The notes under the pieces were generated by a model. The model did no database searches. It was given only the letters and a program-made list of their open reading frames with translations, and was not told the DNA's origin. Shown here in pieces: positions 1 through 6,764 of a stretch of 19,879 nt of DNA; positions within the stretch are counted from its first letter, which is position 1; every line of letters starts with the position of its first letter. The stretch lies in NCBI GenBank assembly GCA_023091735.1, contig JALKBU010000953.1, positions 1 to 19,879 of the forward strand, in the 5' to 3' direction. The position numbers and the translations under genes are program-made. The stretch comes from Trichomonas tenax. Its lineage: Eukaryota > Parabasalia > Trichomonadida > Trichomonadidae.

Positions 1-679
1 TGATAGATATATAGACTGTGCCACTTATACCACTGGATAGACAACTATCAATAAGCACATGAAAGTACTTTCAAATCGAAAAAATATTGATCAGATAAAA
101 AGTTATGAAGGTCGCGGGACTACACCGCAGAAGGAAAAATACTGCCCTATAAACTTGTTATAATGACTCACAATATTTCAAATAATATATTATCTATAAC
201 AACAACCTTTGAGATGATTATATTTCGAGTTCATTAAGTCCCCTAATATTGTGGTTGACTCAAAATTACACAGTGACAAATATTATTTAAACTTTCATTT
301 AATAATGAATAATATCCTGTATAAATGTATAATTTACATTACAAGTATGAGTATATAATGGTCTCAAATTGTGCAGCATATAAATCGATTATTAAAGATA
401 TATATTCAATATTTTCATGAATATCAAATTTAGATGTATTCTACTTCAAAATCCATATACATCAGGTTATTCGGGTATTATTTTCTTTGTTGTTCATTCT
501 AATTAGCTTTTGATTAGTTGAAAATTAAAATAAAATTTGCATAATATTGATAATTTGAAAAATTGAATCGCTATGAGTAAGCTTTTCTTTTGCCTGATAA
601 TAGGAAGGGATTTTCTTCTACAAAGAATATTTAAAATTAAATAAACAGCAAAATAGTAATATAAAATCGACACATATAA
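1..679. other. Gene-free AT-rich region downstream of B9D2
   Basis: No reading frame of convincing protein character, RNA gene or repeat array was found on either strand. The stretch is very AT-rich with many stops in all frames. It lies 3' of the minus-strand B9D2 gene, so the part next to 679 probably holds that gene's short 3' UTR. A small GC-richer patch at about 108-135 has no recognisable tRNA or snRNA structure. Confidence 0.6.
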
Positions 680-1216
680 TTAGAAAGCGACCTGGAACTG
701 GCTGACACGGCCCAAAATCAAGCTTATTTCGAGCTGAACAGATCCAGAATTTTCGGACTTAAGTCTGAATCTATCATTTGGATTGTGAACTATACCCTGA
801 TTTCTGAGATGTGGAGATCCTCCGACAAAATTCACCTCTAAATCTTCCATAATCGAACCGATTGGGCGCCATAAGTCAACATTTATTTTGTGGTGGCCCG
901 GGGAAGTTGGGAGATTGCAGAAACCATATCCTCCCAAGTAAGAGCGTCCAAGCGAATCGTGTTCCCAAACTTCGAAAGAAATTTTAGGCCAGCCTTGAAT
1001 TCCTGTGAATTCGTAGTGAATATCTATTGGGTGGCTCCACACGCATTTATCTGAGAGATCAAGAGAGCTGTCTGTCTGCGTCTGTCCGTGATCTAATCCA
1101 CCAAGAAGCTTCCATTGATCACCAGCGACAAGCCAGTACCTGCAAAATGAACCATCGCGGAATCCGGTGGATCCAATGATCCTTCCGATGAAGTATGCAT
1201 CTGCGTTCTGCGTCAT
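680..1216 (-). CDS. B9D2: B9 domain-containing protein 2 (ciliary transition zone)
   Basis: A 178-residue protein that matches B9D2 along its whole length (human B9D2 is 175 residues). Landmarks are the start FIGRIIGSTGF, the WKLLGG and GQTQ segments, WSHPIDIHYE followed by GIQGWPKISFEVWEHDS, the GGYGFCNLPTSPGHH segment, WRPIGS, and a closing VQLEISLILGR. In other eukaryotes B9D2 joins B9D1 and MKS1 in the MKS module at the ciliary transition zone, where it helps gate membrane-protein entry; a role at the flagellar base here is inferred from the family. The B9 fold is C2-like and covers nearly the whole chain. The ATG at 1214-1216 is the natural start because it aligns with the family N-terminus. 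No TCAYW initiator is visible just upstream. The stop is TAA. Confidence 0.93.
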   Translation of the reverse strand: MTQNADAYFIGRIIGSTGFRDGSFCRYWLVAGDQWKLLGGLDHGQTQTDSSLDLSDKCVWSHPIDIHYEFTGIQGWPKISFEVWEHDSLGRSYLGGYGFCNLPTSPGHHKINVDLWRPIGSIMEDLEVNFVGGSPHLRNQGIVHNPNDRFRLKSENSGSVQLEISLILGRVSQFQVAF

Positions 1217-2182
1217 TTTTAATAAATCTTCTTTTTTTTAATTCCGTTATAAATTTCAAAAGTGTCAATAACCTTAATAGTATTGGCAAATAAAATTTTA
1301 CATTTCCAATATCTGACTTTGGTTTCAACCTTTCTCTCATATACCGCTATCATTGACTCATAAATGCATAATCAATGTTTACTGAATTTCAACTAAAGTT
1401 GAAAATATATTTTCTCAATATCAAATTATTTAGAATAAATATCACTCTGTCAATACTATCAACACAAGTCAATGGTTCTTATTAAAGATTATATATATTA
1501 TGAATCAGATATCAATCGATTTCATCATTTTCAATGGAAGATAAGAATAAATTTACCACCATTGAAGCATAGTTTCACTCAAAATCTCATTAAATAAGCA
1601 AATTATCAACATGCAAACTTCTGAAAAATAATTCTGGATGATGCTTGTGTCTGATCATCATTAAAAATCATCACTTGTGCAAAATGAAAATGATTGTGAT
1701 TGACTTCATTGATAACAATGTTGGAGCAAATGCATATGATTCCATATTGTTTTAGTGCACTTAAATCATCGTTTGATTCAAATAAATGCCTTCAAATATT
1801 ATGGATATAATCATATATTCACTGAATTCTCATAATAATCACATCAATCATTTGACATGAAAGAGCTACAGACGAAAAGCCAAAATTGTGTGTATCATTA
1901 TGCATTTGATGGAGCTATAAATGCATATGGGAACAAAGTCTGAAGCATCATTGTATCAACTGAAGTCAATCAAGTAATCATGAATGATTTGATAAACCAT
2001 CTTTGATATTGATATGAGTCACCCTATCATATGTAGATGTTCTTTGTGTAGAAAACATTAAAATTTCCATAATGAGATGAAAAATATTGAAATTTCTTGA
2101 TTGAGGAAAAGAAAACTTTGAAAGGATATCAGTCCCGAGACAGAAGAATCAATTTAAAACCAAAATAGCTGTAAAAAGAAAT
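1217..2182. other. Long intergenic spacer rich in ATCA/TGAT words
   Basis: Nearly 1 kb without a supportable gene lies between the start of minus-strand B9D2 and the start of the plus-strand membrane-protein gene, so it must hold both promoters. The section from about 1490 to 2080 is dense in ATCAT, TGATT and related words on both strands. This gives a patchy, degenerate texture rather than a clean tandem repeat. No long reading frame, tRNA or hairpin array was seen. Confidence 0.5.
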
Positions 2183-2194
2183 TCACTTTTTTTC
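2183..2194 (+). promoter_or_regulatory. Initiator (Inr) of the membrane-protein gene
   Basis: TCACTTTTTTTC matches the trichomonad initiator TCA(+1)YW. With the A at 2185 as transcription start, the 5' UTR is 25 bases, within or slightly above the usual short range. The same 12-mer occurs exactly at 10469-10480 before the bromodomain gene. Confidence 0.6.
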
Positions 2195-2209
2195 GAAAAA
2201 AAACTAGGA

Positions 2210-3724
2210 ATGTTATTTTGCTGTCTTCCTCTCGTTTTATCAAAAATTCCGGTACTTCAAAAGCCGATTCAGACGAGTCTCCACATTGAAGTCGGTGGAT
2301 TCAACAACGGGACAACGTTAATCAGCAATTTAATGGATTCTCTCGGTATATTTTATTCCAAAAAGCTATACAAGAACTTCAATGTCTCTGTAGAGTACGA
2401 CTTTAAGGAAATACCAAAAAGCATCGTTAATGATTGTCAAGAAACGATTTCTAATACGAAAAATTCTAAAAGTACCGCTCATAAAGAAATCAGGACATTC
2501 AAATTTGATAGGAGCTCGGAATTAATCGAAATCATCTCTCAATACGTTAATGGCCATAAAAAAGACGACGATGCTCACTTAATTTTATTAAATTCAAACC
2601 CAGAAACAATTTATTTAATGAAATACGGAGATGCTCCTCAGGATAGTGAATGCTTCCTTTTCAACTCTAAAATAGCATTTTGCCACTTCAATTTACCTGA
2701 AGAAGGATACAAAACTTCCCTCTTCCGCAGAATTTCAGAATTCGTTGATACGTTACTATTACCACCACCTCCTGAGAACGATATTCCAATTCCAAGCAAA
2801 TACGTTATCCCTGTGATTTCATTTGGCGATTTTCCAATGAAAATACATCAGCTCGAAGATCCACTTCACAGATTACTGCCAAGATCGATCCAACAAGTTG
2901 TTAGTATAACAGAAAAGAACCTATATGACTTCCCGCTCATTGCAGCCGGAATGTTCAGACCTCCGCAGTGCAACAACATAGATCTCTTGCCGCTCATTCA
3001 GAACAGCAGCCACGTGTTGGGAACATCGTTTGCTAACGCTTTTTCAGATAGTAACAATATGAAAATTTTACCAACTTTCCTTTTCCGCCATAATGAGAGC
3101 TATGCTGAAGTTGATGGTGTCACATCTGCGATTTTCTCAGATGAGGACGATGTTACACGCCTCACATTAAGTGCTATTGCGGAAAACATTCCAGGACTTA
3201 AAACAAACTTCTCTGGTCACCATCCTATGTATCCAAATGGAGGAGCAGACGATTTCTCTGCGATTTTTGAAGATAGCGTTGCTCGTAGTTTTATTTTCGG
3301 CGATCTTCAACACGCAATCAGTGTTTACGATCAAATAGATGAAACAATCAACTGGATTAATGGTCAGAACTTAAAGTGGACAACAACTTCAAGATTTACA
3401 GATCAACTCGCAAAGATATACAATTTAATCAACAAGACGGCCAATAGAGTTTCCAATGGACAATATGAGAAGGCCTTATCGTCCTGCAATTCTGCACGCG
3501 TTGAAGCGGACAAATTGAAGGAAGAAGTTGACAAATTAAAGAAGAAAGTCGAGATCTTCGGACGTTGCTGCCCTGTTATTAAAGTCGTTAAGAAGCCAAT
3601 TGCGAAGTTACACTGGTTTGCTGCTGTTGTCGCTGTTATTATTTCTATTTGGGCTGTTCTTAAATTCATCAGCCTTTACAAGGTTAGAAGGAACGGATAT
3701 ATTCCAGCAGTCTTCGATTATTAA
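2210..3724 (+). CDS. Predicted single-pass membrane glycoprotein, unrecognised family
   Basis: A 504-residue protein of a family I do not recognise. The first 11 residues (MLFCCLPLVLS) are hydrophobic and could be a short signal peptide. The large middle part has six N-glycosylation sequons (NGT, NVS, NSS, NES, NFS, NKT), which suggests a luminal or extracellular domain. A proline run (LLLPPPPEN) lies near residue 185. Residues about 420-460 are charged and helical (KLKEEVDKLKKKVE) and could form a short coiled coil. Residues about 468-490 form one strong transmembrane segment, followed by a 14-residue tail starting KVRR and ending FDY. The basic residues after the membrane segment fit a type I topology with the tail in the cytosol. 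The start is the ATG at 2210, 25 bases behind a good initiator. The 3' neighbour is on the same strand with its own promoter. Confidence 0.8.
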   Translation: MLFCCLPLVLSKIPVLQKPIQTSLHIEVGGFNNGTTLISNLMDSLGIFYSKKLYKNFNVSVEYDFKEIPKSIVNDCQETISNTKNSKSTAHKEIRTFKFDRSSELIEIISQYVNGHKKDDDAHLILLNSNPETIYLMKYGDAPQDSECFLFNSKIAFCHFNLPEEGYKTSLFRRISEFVDTLLLPPPPENDIPIPSKYVIPVISFGDFPMKIHQLEDPLHRLLPRSIQQVVSITEKNLYDFPLIAAGMFRPPQCNNIDLLPLIQNSSHVLGTSFANAFSDSNNMKILPTFLFRHNESYAEVDGVTSAIFSDEDDVTRLTLSAIAENIPGLKTNFSGHHPMYPNGGADDFSAIFEDSVARSFIFGDLQHAISVYDQIDETINWINGQNLKWTTTSRFTDQLAKIYNLINKTANRVSNGQYEKALSSCNSARVEADKLKEEVDKLKKKVEIFGRCCPVIKVVKKPIAKLHWFAAVVAVIISIWAVLKFISLYKVRRNGYIPAVFDY

Positions 3725-3978
3725 GAATAATAATAATGTTTCAATTTTTCTAAATCTAAATATTTTTATAAATATCAATCTAACTACACAATCGTATTAA
3801 GTACGTCCAATAAGAAACTCCATATATGATTTAAAAGAATATGAAGAAATTTGATGAAAATATTTTGCAATAAACAAAAATTATGTGATGAATAGTGTTT
3901 AATTTCTAAAGTATGTAGAAATATCAATAAATTAAAGATTTTTAATTAAAATTGGTCAAAAAAAGTTCAAAAAAACAA

Positions 3979-4896
3979 ATGTTGAGTTCTTTTATCAATA
4001 CTAACTTACGCCATCAAGCTATATTCGACGTCGACGCGTTCAGTGGTCTCAACATTACAATTGACACGCCAACAAAGTCTCCAGATACTTCTATTTCAAC
4101 TGTTGTTCATCTTCAGCCTTTATCTATTTCGATTGTGCCTGGAGAGGGCGGAAAACCAGAAACCCGTTCGAACAAGACAACAAACGTTAAATTTAGCTAT
4201 CAAAAATCTAATGAAAAAGGCACATTAATGTGCAATCTTGGCTCGACACAGTTTTTCTTCGTCAACGTTAAGCCAATTCCAAATCTGAGCTTTTCAACAC
4301 AGATATCTATCAACAAAGGCAACATAACACCAACAATTGGAACTGCAGTGATGAATAAGTTCCTTTACTTTAGGCTCCAAATGTCATTGAGCCCACAAAA
4401 ACTCATTGCTGTCAACGGAAATTCGTTTAGGTACTTCGATTTTAATAAAATTTCGACAATTGATAGCTCAATTAATATTGGTCGTCACGACTTCAGTGTT
4501 GGCCTTCAGCTCGTGAAGAGATTCTTGAGAGAAGGTTCAAGGTATGCCTATTCATTCTTAATTCAAAGAGAATGGGATGATGGAAAGGCAGCTATCGATT
4601 TTGCAGCTGTTGCTGATCCAATTATATCCTTCTGCATGAGGTATCAGCGCCAAGTTAATCCAAATTGGAAATTTGGTGTTTCATTCGCTACAGATAAATA
4701 TTTGCAGATGAAAACACAGTTGACTTGCAAGGCTGAGCTTGGAAAGTCCACTGTTCACTGTTCTCTTCTTACAACAGGAGTTGTTGAATCGAAGTTCACA
4801 CGCAAGATCACAGATAAATGCACAATGATTGCCACTGGAATTCTCGATCATCCTTACAAGAGCTATAAATTAGGTCTTGGGTTCTACTTCCCATAA
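3979..4896 (+). CDS. Tom40/VDAC-like beta-barrel, probably hydrogenosomal outer membrane
   Basis: A 305-residue protein with repeated amphipathic beta-strand patterns and no hydrophobic transmembrane helix. It ends KLGLGFYF-P, which matches the mitochondrial beta-signal (polar-x-Gly-x-x-hydrophobic-x-hydrophobic) used by the SAM complex to insert outer-membrane barrels. Length, strand content and terminal signal fit the porin_3 superfamily (Tom40, VDAC). Divergent Tom40-like and Hmp35-type barrels are known in trichomonad hydrogenosomes, so import channel or metabolite pore are both possible; Tom40-like is my first choice. The frame is open upstream to 3952 only with a TTG, so I take the first ATG (3979). 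There is no cleavable presequence, as expected for outer-membrane barrels. The stop codon reads TAAAAT and so overlaps a likely TAAA polyadenylation signal. Confidence 0.7.
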   Translation: MLSSFINTNLRHQAIFDVDAFSGLNITIDTPTKSPDTSISTVVHLQPLSISIVPGEGGKPETRSNKTTNVKFSYQKSNEKGTLMCNLGSTQFFFVNVKPIPNLSFSTQISINKGNITPTIGTAVMNKFLYFRLQMSLSPQKLIAVNGNSFRYFDFNKISTIDSSINIGRHDFSVGLQLVKRFLREGSRYAYSFLIQREWDDGKAAIDFAAVADPIISFCMRYQRQVNPNWKFGVSFATDKYLQMKTQLTCKAELGKSTVHCSLLTTGVVESKFTRKITDKCTMIATGILDHPYKSYKLGLGFYFP

Positions 4897-5033
4897 AATA
4901 CCAAATATAGAGTTAAGAATAAAACTATTTTTATATTTTTCAATTATTTGCTACTGGCAACTTCTAGAACGTCAACGCTCATTAAAGTGCAACTATTTTT
5001 GTTGTCAAAAAATATTATTCTAATTTTTAAAAA

Positions 5034-5068
5034 TTATTAAAAATTTAAATTTATTATTAAAATAAATG
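5034..5068. repeat. 35-base direct repeat, copy 1 (beyond H2B 3' end)
   Basis: This stretch matches 6358-6392 at 32 of 35 positions in the same orientation. It starts TTATTAAAAATTT and ends TATTAAAATAAATG. It lies about 120 bases beyond the H2B stop. The sequence is AT-rich, so some of the match could be composition, but a 15-base uninterrupted run is shared. Confidence 0.6.
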
Positions 5069-5188
5069 CATAAATCCAATAAATCAAGAAATGCATTGAT
5101 ATCACTGATTACATATGCAGATAAACCTATAGTAAATAAAGATGTAACGAAGTAGTAAAAAGTTGTAATTAAGAATGAAAACAGTAGT

Positions 5189-5578
5189 TTACTCAGCGTT
5201 GAACTTGGCAACAGCCTTGCCACCTTCTGAGACGGCGTGCTTGGCAAGATCGCCTGGAAGAACAAGACGAACGGCTGTCTGAACTTCGCGGGAACCGAGT
5301 GTATTACGCTCGTTCATATCGACGAGACGAGCACCCTCCTGAGCGATTCTCTCGAAGATATCTGTAACGAAGGAGTTCATGACCATCATAGCCTTGTTAG
5401 AGATACCGATATCTGGGTGGACCTGCTTGAGAACCTTGAAGATGTAGGAGGAGAATGTTTCAGCACGCTTCTTGTGGCGGAGCTTCTTATCCTGCTTAGC
5501 GGCGTTGGCTGCATCGACACCCTCGACGGCTGGCTTCTTCTCTGTTGGTGTCTTAGATGCTGGCTTCTTGGAAGACAT
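5189..5578 (-). CDS. H2B: Histone H2B
   Basis: A 129-residue core histone that pairs with H2A in the nucleosome. The lysine-rich tail (residues 1-37, with several KKP/EKK groups) is followed by the histone fold starting at about residue 39: [41 protein letters not shown] and the [24 protein letters not shown] region. The C-terminal AVSEGGKAV places K121 at the site equivalent to the ubiquitinated lysine of other H2Bs. The start is the ATG at 5576-5578, 10 bases behind an initiator on the minus strand. It is divergent from H2A across a 159-base spacer, so co-expression is likely. Codons are GC-richer than those of most neighbours, as expected for high expression. The stop TAA is followed by AC, giving an overlapping TAAA signal. 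Confidence 0.98.
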   Translation of the reverse strand: MSSKKPASKTPTEKKPAVEGVDAANAAKQDKKLRHKKRAETFSSYIFKVLKQVHPDIGISNKAMMVMNSFVTDIFERIAQEGARLVDMNERNTLGSREVQTAVRLVLPGDLAKHAVSEGGKAVAKFNAE

Positions 5579-5597
5579 TCTAAATAATGATTATCGT

Positions 5598-5606
5598 TTT
5601 CCCGCC
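5598..5606 (-). promoter_or_regulatory. E2F-like site in histone promoter
   Basis: TTTCCCGCC on the plus strand is a match to the E2F/DP consensus TTTSSCGC. It lies about 13 bases before the predicted H2B start site. A partner GGCGGG at 5709-5714 faces H2A. E2F-driven S-phase expression of histones is established in other eukaryotes; its use here is inference. Confidence 0.45.
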
Positions 5607-5628
5607 ACAATAAAGTTCACCATGTATC

Positions 5629-5696
5629 AAAAACATGGGGTGTAAAATGGCAAAACCCTAAAATTAAGGTTATGTCGTTTTACTCCCCATGTTTTT
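5629..5696. repeat. Central inverted repeat of the histone promoter
   Basis: The left arm AAAAACATGGGGTGTAAAA (5629-5647) and right arm TTTTACTCCCCATGTTTTT (5678-5696) pair at 18 of 19 positions around a 30-base spacer. The arms sit roughly equal distances from the two genes, so the likely role is binding of the same factor in both directions. Confidence 0.85.
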
Positions 5697-5721
5697 CCCC
5701 AGGATTTCGGCGGGCTTTCTT

Positions 5722-5726
5722 TCACT
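5722..5726 (+). promoter_or_regulatory. H2A initiator
   Basis: TCACT in the context TTCACTTCAT fits TCA(+1)YW. A start at 5724 gives a 14-base 5' UTR. A second match, TCATA at 5727-5731, would give 9 bases. Both are typical trichomonad lengths. Confidence 0.6.
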
Positions 5727-5737
5727 TCATAATTTTA

Positions 5738-6157
5738 ATGCCAGCCAAGAAGGGTGTTAAGAAGACAGCAACAAAGACCGCCGTTGATGGTGAACGCCAG
5801 CATCCAAAGACACGTTCATCCCGTGCCGGCCTTCAGTTCCCAGTCGGCCGTCTTCACAGATTCCTCCGTGAGGGCCGTTATGGTGAGCGTGTCGGTGCCG
5901 GTGCTCCAGTCTTCATGGCCGCCGTCCTCGAATATCTTACAGTAGAAGTCCTCGAACTTGCAGGTAACGCTGCTCGTGATAACAAGAAGACACGTATTTC
6001 TCCACGCCACATCATGCTCGCCGTCCGCAACGATGAAGAACTTAACCAGCTCCTCTCCAACATCACAATCGCTTCCGCTGGTGTCGTTCCACACATCCAC
6101 AAGGTCCTCCTCGGCAATCCAAAGAAGGGCAAGGATGCCTCCCAGACACAGGAGTAA
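5738..6157 (+). CDS. H2A: Histone H2A
   Basis: A 139-residue core histone. The tail [13 protein letters not shown] leads into [20 protein letters not shown], the fold segment [53 protein letters not shown] and [10 protein letters not shown]. The acidic patch residues (EVLELAG and NDEEL) are kept. The C-terminus is KDASQTQE, with SQ (S135) and TQ (T137) dipeptides close to the end. This recalls the SQE tail of H2A.X but without a terminal hydrophobic residue. The frame is open 66 bases further upstream, but that segment is promoter. The ATG at 5738 gives the family N-terminus and lies directly behind the initiator. The TAA stop overlaps TAAA (GAGTAAATT). Confidence 0.98.
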   Translation: MPAKKGVKKTATKTAVDGERQHPKTRSSRAGLQFPVGRLHRFLREGRYGERVGAGAPVFMAAVLEYLTVEVLELAGNAARDNKKTRISPRHIMLAVRNDEELNQLLSNITIASAGVVPHIHKVLLGNPKKGKDASQTQE

Positions 6158-6357
6158 ATTGTTTTATTTATTATTTCTACACTTCTTTTATTATTATCTT
6201 CAATCGATTTATATATAATAAATAAACTTTTCTTTTAGGATTAACTCATTGTAAAAGCCTTTCTCTATTTCGATCTTAACATTTTTATATTACAATATCA
6301 ACAGAATAAAGAGTTTTATTAAGTGAGAAATAATATAGTGACGAAAAAATATTCTCT

Positions 6358-6392
6358 TTATTAAAAATATGAATTTACTATTAAAATAAATG
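6358..6392. repeat. 35-base direct repeat, copy 2 (beyond H2A 3' end)
   Basis: This is the partner of 5034-5068, with 32 of 35 identities in direct orientation. It starts 201 bases after the H2A stop. The two copies bracket the whole histone pair, so they could mark the ends of a duplicated cassette. Confidence 0.6.
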
Positions 6393-6446
6393 ATTTTTAC
6401 GAAATCAATTTATCAGAACTTTATTGATAATATGTACTTGTCCTTT

Positions 6447-6736
6447 TTAACATGTTTGCATAAAAATATTGAACTCATGAAAAAAATCAAATATTATTTT
6501 AGCCAAAGTCTTTGAACCAACAGAGATTGTGCAAAATATATATTTTTTAGATATTATCTAGTGAATATGCAAAATGATCTATTGATAAATTCTGCTGAGT
6601 CTAGAGTATTCCGATCATTGATTTCTCCGAGAAACACTTTTGCATAAAAACGCAATCTCACATGGAAATCATCTGCAGGTAGTCCATCAATAACAAATCC
6701 ATCAACAAAATAGCAAAACTTGTTGATTTTATGTTG
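6447..6736 (-). pseudogene. Possible coding relic upstream of the hexosaminidase gene
   Basis: On the minus strand, 6736 down to 6557 is open for 60 codons without any ATG. It reads like protein (for example FVIDGLPADDFHVRLRFYAK and VFLGEINDRN) and is GC-richer than its surroundings. After the stop at 6554-6556, a second open piece with similar character continues in another frame to a stop at 6447-6449. This could be the remnant of a frameshifted gene, but a chance open frame cannot be excluded. The family was not recognised. It overlaps the promoter side of the plus-strand hexosaminidase gene. Confidence 0.25.
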
Positions 6737-6741
6737 TCATA
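6737..6741 (+). promoter_or_regulatory. Possible initiator of the hexosaminidase gene
   Basis: TCATA fits TCA(+1)YW. A start at 6739 would give a 26-base 5' UTR before the ATG at 6765. This is on the long side, so confidence is moderate. Confidence 0.35.
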
Positions 6742-6764
6742 ATAAAAGTGACAGTATACAAAAA

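Larger units (their letters stand above)
5579..5737. promoter_or_regulatory. Shared bidirectional H2B/H2A promoter
   Basis: The 159-base spacer is nearly symmetric. Each side has an initiator (minus strand TCATT at 5590-5586, plus strand TCACT at 5722-5726, also TCATA at 5727-5731). Each side has a GGCGGG core pointing at its own gene (minus strand at 5606-5601, plus strand at 5709-5714), 10-15 bases before the predicted start site. In the centre is a 19-base inverted repeat. Divergent H2A/H2B pairs with a shared control region are known in trichomonads; the details here are read from the sequence. Confidence 0.8.
6158..6764. other. Intergenic region between H2A and hexosaminidase
   Basis: The region holds the H2A 3' UTR (TAAA at the stop), the second copy of the histone-flanking direct repeat (6358-6392), the possible minus-strand coding relic (6447-6736) and the hexosaminidase promoter. 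No RNA gene was recognised. Confidence 0.6.

Noticed and set aside
108..140. Possible tRNA or small RNA in a GC-richer patch
   Set aside because: No B-box (GGTTCGANTCC) and no cloverleaf-type pairing could be found.
2210..3724. GPI transamidase subunit PIG-S
   Set aside because: The layout (luminal domain, C-terminal membrane segment) is vaguely similar, but the characteristic PIG-S C-terminal motif is absent and the resemblance is too weak.
3600..3800. 66-codon frame overlapping the end of the membrane-protein gene
   Set aside because: It is a shifted reading of the transmembrane-coding segment and the AT-rich 3' UTR.
3952..3978. Upstream extension of the beta-barrel gene starting at TTG
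   Set aside because: Eukaryotic nuclear genes start at ATG; the added residues (MVKKSSKKQ) are a translated A-rich leader, and the first in-frame ATG is at 3979.
5237..5587. 116-codon plus-strand frame opposite H2B
   Set aside because: It is the antisense shadow of a conserved histone; its composition follows from H2B codons.
5816..6132. Minus-strand frames opposite H2A (94 and 84 codons)
   Set aside because: Antisense shadows of H2A with no protein character of their own.
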